Made by a program: the position numbers and the translations under genes
The notes under the pieces: generated by a model
Seen by the model: the letters and a program-made list of their open reading frames with translations, nothing else
Databases searched by the model: none
What the model was told of the DNA's origin: nothing
Assembly: GCA_937995535.1 (NCBI GenBank)
Contig: CALKJU010000007.1
Span: 62,001-126,000 of the forward strand
Source of the DNA: an uncultured Alphaproteobacteria bacterium
GTDB lineage: Bacteria > Pseudomonadota > Alphaproteobacteria > Geminicoccales > Geminicoccaceae
Direction: 5' to 3'
Length of the DNA stretch: 64,000 bases
In this document: piece after piece, positions 17,906 through 31,615 of the stretch
How the letters are laid out: each line of letters starts with the position of its first letter
Numbering within the stretch: position 1 is the first letter of the stretch

Positions 17906-18406
17906 TCAGGCGGCCTGCAGGAGCACTTTCTCCAGCCGGCGCGTCGCCTCCGCCTCGTCGACATGGTCGATCGCCGCCACCTCGCGCGCCAGCCGCTCCA
18001 ATGCGGCACGGTACATCTGGCGCTCGCTGTAGGACTGCTCGCTGTCGTCGCTGCGGTGCAGCTCGCGGACCACCTCGGCGATGGAGACAGGATCGCCGGA
18101 GTTGATCTTCGCCTCGTACTCCTGGGCGCGGCGGCTCCACATCACGGTCCGCTTCGGACGGGTCTTGATCTTCAGCGCGTCCAACGCCGACTGGATCTTC
18201 TCCCGCGAGCTGAGCTTGCGCATCCCCGACTTCGCGGCTTTGTCCACCGGCACGCGCAGGATCAGCCGCTCGTTCTCGAAGGAGACGACGTACATCTCAA
18301 GTTCCATCGAGGCGATCGTCTGCGTCTCGATGCCAATGATCCGACCGACACCGTGCGACGGGTAGACGATATAGTCACCTGCCGCAAAGGCCAGCTTCCT
18401 CGCCAT
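17906..18406 (-). CDS. carD: CarD/CdnL family RNA-polymerase-binding regulator
   Basis: A 166-residue protein. The N-terminal Tudor-like RNA polymerase beta-interaction domain reads GDYIVYPSHGVGRIIGIE, typical of CarD/CdnL, and an all-helical C-terminal domain follows. It stabilises open complexes at rRNA and housekeeping promoters and is widely essential in alphaproteobacteria. ATG 18406 matches the family (MARKLAF). It is downstream of fdxA on the same strand but separated by 261 bp, and it ends at a strong hairpin terminator, so it is probably its own transcription unit. Confidence 0.94.
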   Translation of the reverse strand: MARKLAFAAGDYIVYPSHGVGRIIGIETQTIASMELEMYVVSFENERLILRVPVDKAAKSGMRKLSSREKIQSALDALKIKTRPKRTVMWSRRAQEYEAKINSGDPVSIAEVVRELHRSDDSEQSYSERQMYRAALERLAREVAAIDHVDEAEATRRLEKVLLQAA

Positions 18407-18667
18407 CGGGGTCCATCTCCACAAGCTATGCGAGGCCCTGGCCCGCGCCCCGGTTGGCGTCGCATGACACTACGAGCCGCCGCCGGACGCTTGGCGAGGT
18501 CCGGAATGCGCACACATCGTCGTGTCAGGGCAGCCGAACGGCTGGGATCGAAGGGCTGAGAGCTTCGCTACTCGACAATCACGAACTAGGAAGCATTTAG
18601 CACAAAATCGCCGCCGTTTCCAGCACGACCGCTGTGGGACAGGACGGCCTGGTGGCCCGCCCGCCGA

Positions 18668-19009
18668 TCAGCCCCCCTGGCCCGGCTCGGGACTGAACAG
18701 CTCGGCGAACTTGTTCGGACGCCCCTTGTACTCGTCGGCATCCGGCGGCGGCTCGCGCTTACGAGTGATGTTGGGCCACGCGCCGGTCGAATACTCGCGA
18801 TTGAGCTCCAACCATTTCTCGGCCTCGGGTTCGGTGTCCGGAAGGATCGCCTCGGCCGGGCATTCCGGCTCGCAGACCCCGCAGTCGATACATTCGTCGG
18901 GGTTGATGACCAGCATGTTGGCGCCCTCGTAGAAGCAGTCCACGGGGCAGACCTCGACGCAATCCATGTACTTGCACCTGATGCAGGCTTCGGTGACCAC
19001 GTAGGTCAT
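18668..19009 (-). CDS. fdxA: Seven-iron ferredoxin FdxA
   Basis: A 113-residue soluble electron carrier of the [3Fe-4S][4Fe-4S] type. The cysteine-rich N-terminal half has the pattern around [14 protein letters not shown] and [13 protein letters not shown]. The C-terminal tail (from about residue 60) is the helical extension typical of FdxA and carries no cysteines. It is the gene upstream of carD, a pairing common in alphaproteobacteria. The partner enzymes are not visible here. Confidence 0.95.
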   Translation of the reverse strand: MTYVVTEACIRCKYMDCVEVCPVDCFYEGANMLVINPDECIDCGVCEPECPAEAILPDTEPEAEKWLELNREYSTGAWPNITRKREPPPDADEYKGRPNKFAELFSPEPGQGG

Positions 19010-19085
19010 GCGCTATCCCCGATGACGACCCGCGAGCGCCGCCAACCGGCGGCGCCGACGATATAGCGGGCGCCGCCGCAGCTCG

Positions 19086-20843
<1,758 letters not shown>

Positions 20844-20851
20844 GGGCGGCC

Positions 20852-22120
20852 TCAGAGCGAAGGGTCGATCCCCTTCGGATCGCCAGCGATGCTTATCACG
20901 AGCGGGCGGCTGAACAGCATCGCCGCGACGCGCCGTACATCCTCGAGGGTGACGGCCGCGATCAGCGTCGCGTAACGGTCGAGAAAGTCACGGCCGAGGC
21001 CCCATCCCCGCATCCCGGCCAGGGCCCGCGCCACGGCATTGTTGTTGGTCAGCTGCAACGGGAAGGATCCGGTCAGATAGGTCTTGGCGCCGACCAGCTC
21101 CGCCTCGTCCAGTTCGCCGGCAGCCATCCGCCGCAGCTCCTGCCGGACAAGGTCGAGTGCCAGCGCCGCCTGCTCGTTGCCCGTCGCCAGCGAGCCAAGC
21201 CAGAGCGGCGCCGCGAGGTCGACCTCGAGCCGTGAGTGGACCGAGTAGGCGAGCCCACGCTTCTCGCGGATCTCCTCCAGCAGGCGCGAACTGAAGCCGC
21301 CGCCGCCGAGCACGTAGTTGGCGATCAGGGCAGCGTAGAAGTCGGGGTCCTGGCGGGCGATACCATCCAGCCCGAAATGCACGACGCTCTGCGGGATCGG
21401 CATCGGGCTGATCCGCAGGCCCGGCCGGACATGGACGGGTGACGGCACACACAGGTCCACAGCGCTCGGCAGCTCGCCGAACACCTCGTCGAGCAGCGGC
21501 GCGAGCTCGGTCGCCGTGATGTCGCCCGAGACGCCGATCGCGAGGCCGTCACGGCAGAGCCGACCGGCGCCGAGTGCGCGGAGTTCGTCGACGGTGATCG
21601 CGGCGAGGCTTTCCAGCGAGCCCCGGGTCGGCTGCGCATAGGGGTGCCCGTCGAACGCGGCCTCCCGCCACGCACGCCCGGCGACGTAGTCGGGGTCGGT
21701 CGCGCGGCGGCGGACCGCGGCCTGCATCTGGCTGCGGACCCGCGCCACCGGCTCCTCGTCGAAGCGCGGCTCGGTCAGCGCCCAGCGCAGGAGCTGGCAG
21801 GCACGCTGACAGCGCGGCGTCAGGGTCCGCAGGCTCACGAGCCAGTTGTCGCGGGTCGCCTGGATCGAGAGGTTGATGGCGTCGTCATCGAGCGCGCGAT
21901 GGAACGCCTCGCTGTCGAGCGGTCCTGCCCCCTCGTCGAGCAGGTTCGCGGTCATCGCCGCGAGCCCGGCCCGACCGGGCGGATCGAGACCGGCGCCGCC
22001 GCGGAACTGGCACACGATCGAGACGATCGGGAGCATCGGCTCGTGGATCAGGTAGGCGACGAGGCCGCCGGGCGAGACGACCTCCTCGACGCGCGCGGGC
22101 GCGGCGCCGTTCTGGCTCAT
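20852..22120 (-). CDS. M16 peptidase-like subunit lacking the zinc motif
   Basis: A 422-residue pitrilysin-family protein that pairs with the upstream M16 gene. The HxxEH zinc motif is missing; at its usual position the sequence reads GRAGLAAMTANLLDEG. The C-terminal half keeps the substrate-binding segment EKRGLAYSVHS. In bacterial and mitochondrial M16 heterodimers one subunit supplies zinc and the other this Arg/Tyr site, so it is likely a non-catalytic partner. It starts 11 bp after the catalytic subunit and is 8 bp from mutL. Confidence 0.9.
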   Translation of the reverse strand: MSQNGAAPARVEEVVSPGGLVAYLIHEPMLPIVSIVCQFRGGAGLDPPGRAGLAAMTANLLDEGAGPLDSEAFHRALDDDAINLSIQATRDNWLVSLRTLTPRCQRACQLLRWALTEPRFDEEPVARVRSQMQAAVRRRATDPDYVAGRAWREAAFDGHPYAQPTRGSLESLAAITVDELRALGAGRLCRDGLAIGVSGDITATELAPLLDEVFGELPSAVDLCVPSPVHVRPGLRISPMPIPQSVVHFGLDGIARQDPDFYAALIANYVLGGGGFSSRLLEEIREKRGLAYSVHSRLEVDLAAPLWLGSLATGNEQAALALDLVRQELRRMAAGELDEAELVGAKTYLTGSFPLQLTNNNAVARALAGMRGWGLGRDFLDRYATLIAAVTLEDVRRVAAMLFSRPLVISIAGDPKGIDPSL

Positions 22121-22131
22121 CTGGGCGCTCC

Positions 22132-23454
22132 TCAGCCGGCTGCGGTCAGCAGACGACCGGTCACCGAGCGGCGCCGGTCGAGCACCGTCGCGGCGGCGGC
22201 GGCGAGGTCCTCGGTGGTCACGGCAGCGATGCGCCGCGGCCAGGCTTCGAGGTTCGCGGGCGTCAGGCCGATGGCCAGGGTGGCGCCCAGGGCGTGCGCT
22301 GCGGTGTTCAGGGAATCGCGGGCGTAGATCAGTTCGGCCAGCAGGCGGCGCCGGGTACGCACCAGCTCGTCGTCCGCGACCCCGTCGCGCAAGAGACGCT
22401 CCAGCTCCGCGTCGAGAGCGCTTTCGAGCATGTCGAGGCCGACGGAGTCGCGCGGGCTCGCGAACAGGCGCAGCGTCGATCCGTCGCGCATCGTCGGCGA
22501 GTAGGAGGCGCCCGCAGCCACCGCCAGACCTTGCTCGACGACGAGCCGGCGGTAGAGCCGGCTGGTCTCGCCGCCGCCGAGCAGCTCGGCCAGCACCTCG
22601 AGCGGGGCGGCATGCTCCGCCCCCTGCGAGCAGTAGCTCGGGGCGAGGTAGGAGCGGATCAGGGAGGGCTGGCGGACCCGGGGATCGGCCAGCACGACGC
22701 GGCGCTCGGCATGCTGCGGCGGCTCGGCCGGCCGCCACCGTTCCGGCAAGGAGCGCGCCGGGATGCCGCCATAGTGCTGCTCGGCGAGCGGGTGAAGCTC
22801 GTCCATCGTCACATCGCCGACAACCACGAGTGCGGCGTTGTTCGGCGCGTACCACTGTCGATAGAAGGCCTCGGCATCCTCGCGCCGATAGCTCTCGATC
22901 TCGTGCATCCAGCCGATGACCGGGAGCCGATAGGGGTGGTGGAGGTGTTGCAAGGCGCTGAGCTGCTCGAAGAACAGCGAGTTGGGATCATTGTCGACCC
23001 GCTGGCGGCGCTCCTCGATGATCACGTCCCGCTCCGGGTAGACGGTGGCGTCGTCGAGCCGGAGGTTGGTCATCCGATCGGCTTCCATCTCCATCACGAG
23101 CGGCAGGCGGTCCTTCGCGATCATCTGGAAGTAGGCGGTGAAGTCGTAGCTCGTGAAGGCGTTGTCGTTCCCTCCGTTGCGGGCCACGATCTTCGAGAAC
23201 TGGCCGGGCGGGATGCGCGCCGTACCCTTGAACATCAGGTGCTCCAGGAAGTGGGGCAGCCCCGATTTCCCGGGCGGGCTGTCGGCCGTTCCGACCCGGT
23301 ACCAGAGCCAATGCGCCACCACGGCCGCGCGGTGGTTCTGGACCAGCACCACATCGAGCCCATTGTCGAGGCGGCAGGTCTGGGGATGGAACACACCGTC
23401 GGCGACGAGATCGCCGTTCGGCAGGGGAGCGGTCACCGGGGCGGATCCTTTCAT
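22132..23454 (-). CDS. M16 zinc peptidase, catalytic subunit
   Basis: A 440-residue M16B metallopeptidase with the inverted zinc motif HFLEH (in GLPHFLEHLMFKGT) and a downstream Glu in the conserved helix. There is no obvious signal peptide; the N-terminus is MKGSAPVTAPLPNG. These enzymes degrade small peptides, sometimes signal peptides or PQQ precursors; the substrate here is unknown. It follows the DUF3035 lipoprotein by 6 bp and precedes the inactive partner by 11 bp. Confidence 0.93.
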   Translation of the reverse strand: MKGSAPVTAPLPNGDLVADGVFHPQTCRLDNGLDVVLVQNHRAAVVAHWLWYRVGTADSPPGKSGLPHFLEHLMFKGTARIPPGQFSKIVARNGGNDNAFTSYDFTAYFQMIAKDRLPLVMEMEADRMTNLRLDDATVYPERDVIIEERRQRVDNDPNSLFFEQLSALQHLHHPYRLPVIGWMHEIESYRREDAEAFYRQWYAPNNAALVVVGDVTMDELHPLAEQHYGGIPARSLPERWRPAEPPQHAERRVVLADPRVRQPSLIRSYLAPSYCSQGAEHAAPLEVLAELLGGGETSRLYRRLVVEQGLAVAAGASYSPTMRDGSTLRLFASPRDSVGLDMLESALDAELERLLRDGVADDELVRTRRRLLAELIYARDSLNTAAHALGATLAIGLTPANLEAWPRRIAAVTTEDLAAAAATVLDRRRSVTGRLLTAAG

Positions 23455-23460
23455 CCGGGC

Positions 23461-23997
23461 TCAAGAGCCAGTCGCCGGGCGGAGCGGCGTGCTTCCGATG
23501 ACTTGGGTCGTCGGACCCGGTACGGCGATACCCTCCTCACGCAGCCGTGTCGCCTCGGCGCCGGCGTCGATCGGCTCGCCCTGCGGCTGCATGCGGCGCC
23601 GCTGCCAATCGAGGATCATCAGGAAGCGGCTCTCGTCGATCCGCGCCAGCTCGGTGTTTTCTTCGAGCAGTTTGCGCCGGATATCGGGATCGACCGGGCC
23701 GCCGATGCGACCCAGTAGCGCCCGCTCCCCGACGCTTTCGGCGGCTGGGCGCGGCGCCGCGCCGGTGAGCAGCTCGCGCGCCTGCTCCGAGGTCGAAACG
23801 TCGAGGGGCCCAGGCTCCCCGGGGCGCGGCGGCCGAAGGGTCGAGTCAGGCGGTACGATCAGCGGCTGGCGGCGCACGATCTGGAACTCGTCGGGCTGCC
23901 GCTTGGCGAGCCCCAGGCTTTCCTGGACCGTCGTGTCGCAGCCGGCGAGCAGCACCGCCGCCACGAGTGGCAGCACCAAGCCACGGGGTCGGAGCAT
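23461..23997 (-). CDS. DUF3035 outer-envelope lipoprotein
   Basis: A 178-residue predicted lipoprotein. It has a basic start (MLRPRG), a hydrophobic signal and the lipobox LLAGC (Cys at about 20). A Pro-rich mature N-terminus follows (QPLIVPPDSTLRPPRPG), typical of DUF3035 proteins found beside lspA in alphaproteobacteria. Function is unknown. A longer open frame reaches 24471 but overlaps lspA and lacks family similarity, so ATG 23997 is used. It is 11 bp after lspA, the enzyme that would process it. Confidence 0.88.
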   Translation of the reverse strand: MLRPRGLVLPLVAAVLLAGCDTTVQESLGLAKRQPDEFQIVRRQPLIVPPDSTLRPPRPGEPGPLDVSTSEQARELLTGAAPRPAAESVGERALLGRIGGPVDPDIRRKLLEENTELARIDESRFLMILDWQRRRMQPQGEPIDAGAEATRLREEGIAVPGPTTQVIGSTPLRPATGS

Positions 23998-24008
23998 CGC
24001 GTGAGCCC

Positions 24009-24482
24009 TTATGGTTGGTTCGTTGCGGGCCGGCCGGCGCGCAGGCCGTCGAGGATCAGGAGGCCCGCCCCGACGACGATCGCGCTGTCGGCGACATTGA
24101 ACGCCGGCCAATGATAGCCGGAGAGATGGAAGTCGAGGAAGTCCACGACCGCGCCGAAGCGGACGCGGTCGATCGCGTTGCCGATCGCCCCGCCGATCAC
24201 CATGCCCAATGCAAGTCCGGTGAGCAGCCGCGTCTCGCGCCACAGCCACACCATCAGTACCCCAGCCACGGCGAGCGCGAGCCCGATCAGCAGCCAAGGT
24301 GCTGCCGCGCCGAGTCCGCCCAGCATGCCGAAGCTCACCCCACGATTCCACACCAGAACGACGTTGAAGAATTCGGTGACGGTGATCGGCTCGATGAGCA
24401 GTGCCAGCACTATCGCCTTGCTCGTCTGGTCGAGCGCGAGGACGGTGAGCGCCGCGGCAAGCCCGCACCACGGTGCGGTCAT
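24009..24482 (-). CDS. lspA: Lipoprotein signal peptidase (signal peptidase II)
   Basis: A 157-residue inner-membrane aspartyl protease that cleaves prolipoproteins before the lipid-modified Cys. It has four helices. The two catalytic Asp lie in GNAIDRVRFGAVVDFLDFH and FNVADSAIVVG, and a conserved Asn is at NRGVSFGML. ATG 24482 overlaps the end of ileS by a few bases on the other side of its stop. Its downstream neighbour encodes a lipoprotein substrate. Confidence 0.95.
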   Translation of the reverse strand: MTAPWCGLAAALTVLALDQTSKAIVLALLIEPITVTEFFNVVLVWNRGVSFGMLGGLGAAAPWLLIGLALAVAGVLMVWLWRETRLLTGLALGMVIGGAIGNAIDRVRFGAVVDFLDFHLSGYHWPAFNVADSAIVVGAGLLILDGLRAGRPATNQP

Positions 24483-24492
24483 GGAGGCGCGT

Positions 24493-27297
<2,805 letters not shown>

Positions 27298-27478
27298 GGA
27301 TCACGACTGCGGCGAGGGGCGTGCGTCGGCATGGGCCCAGTGGTCGGAAGGGCGCCTCGGCGCAACCGAGGCACGACTGTTGATTCCCGGTCCCGCTCAG
27401 GAGACCGGGCGCGTAATTCGCTCCGTCGCCGACGCCAGCAGGCTCATGCTCGCAACCTGCGGCAATCGACCAAGGGGG

Positions 27479-28459
27479 TCAAGGGAGACGCTGATCCGTG
27501 CCGAGCCGGCCATGGATCGTCCTGGCCTGCGCGCAGTCGTGCTCGATCTGCGCACGAAGTTCCGCGATTCCGGCGAACCTGTGCTCACCGCGGAGCCGCT
27601 CGACGAACGCCACGCGCAGCCGCTGACCGTAGAGTTCCGCGTCCCCGTCGAGCAGGTGCACCTCGAGCAGCAATGTGCGGCCGTCGAAGGTCGGACGGCG
27701 GCCGAGATTGGCGACGGCCGGGCGCCAGACGGCGGCGGGCCTGCGCCCGAGCGCGACGCGGACGGCGTAGACCCCGATCGCCGGCAGCAACACCCGGGGA
27801 TCGATCGGGTGGACGTTGGCGGTGGGAAAGCCGATCGTCCGCCCGCGGTGGTCGCCGGGACGGACGATCCCGTCGACCGCGTAGGCATAGCCGAGTAGGG
27901 CCGCCGCGCGCGACACGTCGCCGTCGGCGAGCAGCGTGCGGATCCGCGAGGACGAGATCGGACCATCATCCTGGATGGGCGGGACGGCGACGAAGGCGAA
28001 ACCGTAGCGGACGCCGGCAGCCTGGAGGGTCGCGACGTCGCCGCGCCGTCCGTGGCCGAAGCGGAAGTTGGTCCCCGCGGCGACGGCCCGCACATTCAGC
28101 CGCTCGACGAGCGTGCCGGCGACGAAGTCCTCGGCGGTGACCCGCATCAGCGCCGGGTCGAACGGCACCACGAACAGTTCCTCGACGCCCAGATCGCGCA
28201 GCAGCTCGGCCTTGCGGTGGAACAGTGTCAGGCGCGGCACCCGCTCGCCCGGGCGGACCACCTCCCGCGGATGGGGCTCGAAGGTGACCACGCCGAGCCG
28301 CGTGCCGAGCCGCCGCGCGGCTTGCGCGGCGCTGTCGATCACCTCGCGGTGGCCACGATGCACGCCATCGAAGTTGCCGATGGCGACAGAAGCTCCGCGG
28401 GCATCGGCCGGAAGGACGACGGCGCGGCGATGGACACGCATGGCCAGGGCTTGTTCCAT
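27479..28459 (-). CDS. ribF: Bifunctional riboflavin kinase / FAD synthetase
   Basis: This enzyme converts riboflavin to FMN and then FAD. The N-terminal adenylyltransferase domain (about 1-190) has VAIGNFDGVHRGH and the ISSSRIR loop. The C-terminal riboflavin kinase domain has GRTIGFPTANVH and the catalytic Glu region LLLEVHLLDGD. The product is 326 residues. A 181-bp gap separates it from ileS downstream, so ileS may also have its own promoter. No FMN riboswitch-like element was recognised. Confidence 0.95.
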   Translation of the reverse strand: MEQALAMRVHRRAVVLPADARGASVAIGNFDGVHRGHREVIDSAAQAARRLGTRLGVVTFEPHPREVVRPGERVPRLTLFHRKAELLRDLGVEELFVVPFDPALMRVTAEDFVAGTLVERLNVRAVAAGTNFRFGHGRRGDVATLQAAGVRYGFAFVAVPPIQDDGPISSSRIRTLLADGDVSRAAALLGYAYAVDGIVRPGDHRGRTIGFPTANVHPIDPRVLLPAIGVYAVRVALGRRPAAVWRPAVANLGRRPTFDGRTLLLEVHLLDGDAELYGQRLRVAFVERLRGEHRFAGIAELRAQIEHDCAQARTIHGRLGTDQRLP

Positions 28460-28522
28460 GCGGGATCGCCGACTGTAAAGGTGGATCGGACGGTGTCGCC
28501 CCTGGTCCAGCCGGAGCGTCGC

Positions 28523-28954
28523 TCAGCCGGTCGGGCGGCGCTGGACGAGGATCACCGCCTCGCCGGTGAGCACGGGGTTGGCGTTGACCAGACAGGTCGT
28601 CTCCATCGTCACCCGGCGCTTCTCGACGTTGACCTCCTTGATCTCGACCTGGGCGCGGACGGTGTCGCCGGCGCGCACCGGGGCCATGAAGCGGAGCGTC
28701 TGGCTGATGTAGACACAGCCCGGGCCGGGCAGCTTCGTACCGATCACGGTGGAGATCAGGCTGGCGGTCAGCATGCCATGGGCGATGCGCCCACGGAACT
28801 GCGTGCCGCCCGCGAACTCCTCGTTCAGGTGCACCGGGTTGGTGTCGCCGGAGACCCCGGCGAACATGAGAATGTCGGCCTCCGTGATCGTCTTGCCGAA
28901 CACGGCCGACATGCCCGGCCGAAGATCCTCGAGGTAGTAGCCGTGCTCGGACAT
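28523..28954 (-). CDS. MaoC-family (R)-specific enoyl-CoA hydratase
   Basis: A 143-residue hot-dog-fold protein with the hydratase-2 motif. The catalytic Asp/His segment reads FAGVSGDTNPVHLNEEFA, followed by FRGRIAHGMLTASL. It hydrates trans-2-enoyl-CoA to (R)-3-hydroxyacyl-CoA, as in PHA supply (PhaJ-like) or related acyl-CoA metabolism; the chain-length preference is unknown. ATG 28954 fits the family start. It lies 63 bp upstream of ribF on the same strand. Confidence 0.9.
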   Translation of the reverse strand: MSEHGYYLEDLRPGMSAVFGKTITEADILMFAGVSGDTNPVHLNEEFAGGTQFRGRIAHGMLTASLISTVIGTKLPGPGCVYISQTLRFMAPVRAGDTVRAQVEIKEVNVEKRRVTMETTCLVNANPVLTGEAVILVQRRPTG

Positions 28955-29114
28955 CAACCCATCCCCAGGCGGCCGGCGGCGCGGCCAAGCGCGCTTGTGC
29001 GCCGCACCATGCCCATCCGCTCGACCGCCATCAAGCCCCAGGACCTGCCAAGACTCGGTTAACGCCGGCAGCAGCACGGCTTGACCCGAGCGGGGCGCGG
29101 CATAGACAGGGGTC

Positions 29115-29696
29115 ATGGACGTGGTCGAGATGATCGTGGCGCGGCCCACAGTGCCGCAGGTCAAGATGACCGGGCCGGGTCCGGACGAGGCGCAGATCCA
29201 ACGGCTGCTCGCCGCCGGGGCAGCCGCGCCGGACCATGGCTTGCTGCGGCCGTGGCGCTTTCTCGTCGTGCGGGGTGAGGCGCGCCGGGTGCTCGGCGAG
29301 CTGTTCGCCCGCGCCGCGCGGGCGGCCGATCCGCAGGCCTCGGCGGCGGACATCGAGAAGCAGCGGACCGGCCCGCTGCGCGCCCCACTGCTGATCGTCG
29401 TCGTCGCGCGCATCCAGCGCCGGCAGGGCAAGTTCCCGGAGATCGAGCAGATCTGCTCGGCGGCGGCGGCGGCGCAGAACATCCTTCTCGCGGCCCATGC
29501 GATGGGCTTCGCGGGGAAGTGGTCGACGGGCAAGAACGCATACGATCCGATCATCAAGACCGGCCTCGGTGTGGCTGCGGACGATCATATCATCGGCTTT
29601 CTCTACATCGGCAGCTACGCGGCCCCGCAGCAGCCGTCGCCGCGGCCCGACCTGAGCGAGGTGACGCGGCTGTGGCCCGGCGAGCCGTTCTCCTGA
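29115..29696 (+). CDS. Nitroreductase-family FMN oxidoreductase
   Basis: A 193-residue flavoprotein of the YdjA-like nitroreductase group. The FMN-binding N-terminal segment is APDHGLLRPWRFLVVRG and the central helix AAAAAQNILLAAHAMGFAGKW. The C-terminal GFLYIG precedes a variable tail. These NAD(P)H-dependent enzymes reduce nitro groups, quinones or enoates; the physiological substrate is not known. ATG 29115 is preceded by a 160-bp gap from the divergent MaoC gene. The 3' end overlaps a small lipoprotein gene. Confidence 0.9.
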   Translation: MDVVEMIVARPTVPQVKMTGPGPDEAQIQRLLAAGAAAPDHGLLRPWRFLVVRGEARRVLGELFARAARAADPQASAADIEKQRTGPLRAPLLIVVVARIQRRQGKFPEIEQICSAAAAAQNILLAAHAMGFAGKWSTGKNAYDPIIKTGLGVAADDHIIGFLYIGSYAAPQQPSPRPDLSEVTRLWPGEPFS

Positions 29697-29926
29697 GCCT
29701 CGTCATGCTGCTCGGTTGCGTTCCGCCGCCGACGCCCGAGGAGGTCACCGCGCAACACGTCGCGAGCTGCCGGGAGGCAGGCCTCGCGCCCGACACGGAC
29801 GCCCACCGCCTCTGTCTTCTCCTCGAGGCGCAGAACGATCGGCTGCTCGCGCTGGAGCGACGGCTGCTTCTGCTGGAGAGCTTGGCCCTCGGTCCGCGAC
29901 CGTCCTTCCGCGGCTGCTGCTATTGA
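29672..29926 (+). CDS. Small predicted lipoprotein, unknown function
   Basis: An 84-residue ORF starting at GTG 29672 within the end of the nitroreductase gene (25-bp overlap). It has an n-region with two Arg (VARRAV), a hydrophobic h-region and the lipobox VMLLGC. An acidic helical segment follows (about 45-70), and the C-terminus ends RGCCY. The signal-peptide architecture argues that it is real. I recognise no family, and the overlap suggests translational coupling. Confidence 0.45.
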   Translation: MARRAVLLSLVMLLGCVPPPTPEEVTAQHVASCREAGLAPDTDAHRLCLLLEAQNDRLLALERRLLLLESLALGPRPSFRGCCY

Positions 29927-29930
29927 GTGC

Positions 29931-30683
29931 TCACAGGACCGGGAGCACGCGACGCAGGATCGCCGCCGAGCTCGCCGCCACCTCGTGGACGAAGGTCGCG
30001 AAGTCGAACCGTGACTCCCTGCCGGCGAGGTCACTGAGCGCGCGGATGTTGAGCCAAGGCAAGCCGAACGCCTCGCAGATCTGGCCCAAAGCGCCGCCTT
30101 CCATTTCCACCGCGTGACCGCCCAACTTGCGGTGAAGGCGATCGCGGGTCGCTTCGCAATGGATGTACTGGTCGCCCGACAGAATGGTGCCGAACACGAT
30201 CCGCGGCGGTACGCCGCCGCCACCGGCGGCGTGCGACAGCGGCGGCAGCACGAAGTCCGCCAGCCGTTCGCGCAGCCGCTCGATCAGCGCGGCGTCCGCG
30301 GCGTAGCCGAGCCGATCGGTCGGATTGAAAAAGGGCACATGCCCGGCCTGGTAGGTCGCAAGCTGCTCGTGCTCGATGACGCCAGCGTCGTGTTGCACGG
30401 TGCGATCCGCGATCACCACGTCGCCGATGGCCAGCGCGGGATCCAGCCCTCCGGCGACCCCGGAAAAGACGATCAGCCGGCACCCGAACCGGTCGGCCAG
30501 GAGCGTCGCGGTGAGCGCCGTGTTGACCTTGCCGATGCCCGCGCCGACCAGGACGACCGCGTGCCCGTCGAGCGTGCCCCGGTGGAAGCGCAGGCCCGCG
30601 ATGGTCTCGGTTGAGTCACCATCGAGCGCGTCGCGCAGGTGGACCAGCTCCTGGGGAATGGCGGCCAGCAGGCCGATCGTCAT
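29931..30683 (-). CDS. mtnN: 5'-methylthioadenosine/S-adenosylhomocysteine nucleosidase
   Basis: This enzyme cleaves the N-glycosidic bond of MTA and SAH for methionine salvage and methyl-donor recycling. The 250-residue product has the catalytic Glu near residue 12 ([10 protein letters not shown]). It also has [20 protein letters not shown], the purine/ribose segment [10 protein letters not shown] and the catalytic Asp in [12 protein letters not shown]. It is convergent with the small lipoprotein gene (4 bp apart) and divergent from the VOC gene. Confidence 0.93.
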   Translation of the reverse strand: MTIGLLAAIPQELVHLRDALDGDSTETIAGLRFHRGTLDGHAVVLVGAGIGKVNTALTATLLADRFGCRLIVFSGVAGGLDPALAIGDVVIADRTVQHDAGVIEHEQLATYQAGHVPFFNPTDRLGYAADAALIERLRERLADFVLPPLSHAAGGGGVPPRIVFGTILSGDQYIHCEATRDRLHRKLGGHAVEMEGGALGQICEAFGLPWLNIRALSDLAGRESRFDFATFVHEVAASSAAILRRVLPVL

Positions 30684-30756
30684 GGGCGGCTGCTCCGTTG
30701 AGGACGATCCGCTCTAGATATCTTGGCATCAGGCCGCACGGGAAGGATCGAACGCG

Positions 30757-31608
30757 GTGAGCGCACGTCCGACCGGGGTCGACCACGTGATCGTCGGCGT
30801 CCGCGATCTGGCGGACGCGACCGAGCGCTGGCGGCGTCTCGGCTTCACGCCGACGCCGCGTGGCCGGCACGTCGGCTGGGGCACGGCCAATGTCTGCATC
30901 ATGCTGGAGCGCGACTACATCGAGCTGTTGGGCATCGTCGACCCGGCACGGTTCACCGCTGACCTCGACCGCTTCCTGGCAGAGCGACAGGGGCTGATGG
31001 GCGTGGCGCTCGGCACCGCCGATGCCGCTGCCACCGCGGCCGCCTGGCAGGCGGCAGGGCTCGGCGACCTCGCCCCACGCGAGCTCGGGCGTGTCCTCGA
31101 AACGCCCGCCGGCGAGGTCGCGCTGCGCTTCGCCAACGTGATCCCCGAGCGCGCTGCCTTGGATGGCCTGCGCCTGTTCGCGTGCCAGCACCTGACGCCG
31201 GAACGCCTGCGGCGCCCACAGTGGCTGGTGCATCCGAACGGTGCCATCGGTCTTGCCGCCTGCACCATCGTTGCGCGGAACCCGGCGCTCCTCGCCGAGC
31301 GGCTGGGGCGGGTCTTCGGCAGCGGCGCGCTCACCGCAACCGACCGCGTGACCGCCGTGCATACCGGAAGCGCGGTGTTGCTCCTCGCGGGCCCCGACGA
31401 CGCGCAGCATCTGCACCCAGGCTTCGCCATCGACCGGCCCGGCGATGTGCCGTTGCTCCAGGTGCTGGCGGTGCGGGTCCGCGATCCGGACGCGACGGCC
31501 GACCTGCTCCACCGCCACGAGGTGCCGTACCGCCGGGACGCCGCTGGCGCTGTGCTCGTCGCGCCGGAGCACGCCACGGGCGTGGCCCTCGAGCTCGTTG
31601 CGGCCTGA
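30757..31608 (+). CDS. VOC/glyoxalase-like domain protein
   Basis: A 283-residue protein with two vicinal-oxygen-chelate halves. The first starts GVDHVIVGVRDLADATERWRRLGF and the second begins around residue 160. It resembles the Glyoxalase_3-type domain proteins (lactoylglutathione lyase-like) of unknown substrate. Metal ligands His (residue 9 region) and Glu (YIELLG) are in expected places in the first half. GTG 30757 is the only suitable start. It is convergent with the metallopeptidase gene (7 bp). Confidence 0.8.
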   Translation: MSARPTGVDHVIVGVRDLADATERWRRLGFTPTPRGRHVGWGTANVCIMLERDYIELLGIVDPARFTADLDRFLAERQGLMGVALGTADAAATAAAWQAAGLGDLAPRELGRVLETPAGEVALRFANVIPERAALDGLRLFACQHLTPERLRRPQWLVHPNGAIGLAACTIVARNPALLAERLGRVFGSGALTATDRVTAVHTGSAVLLLAGPDDAQHLHPGFAIDRPGDVPLLQVLAVRVRDPDATADLLHRHEVPYRRDAAGAVLVAPEHATGVALELVAA

Positions 31609-31615
31609 GGTCCGC

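Noticed and set aside
17720-18559. ORF starting with a good ribosome-binding site after parB (ATG near 17752)
   Set aside because: It runs antisense through the whole of carD, and its composition is that of a shadow frame.
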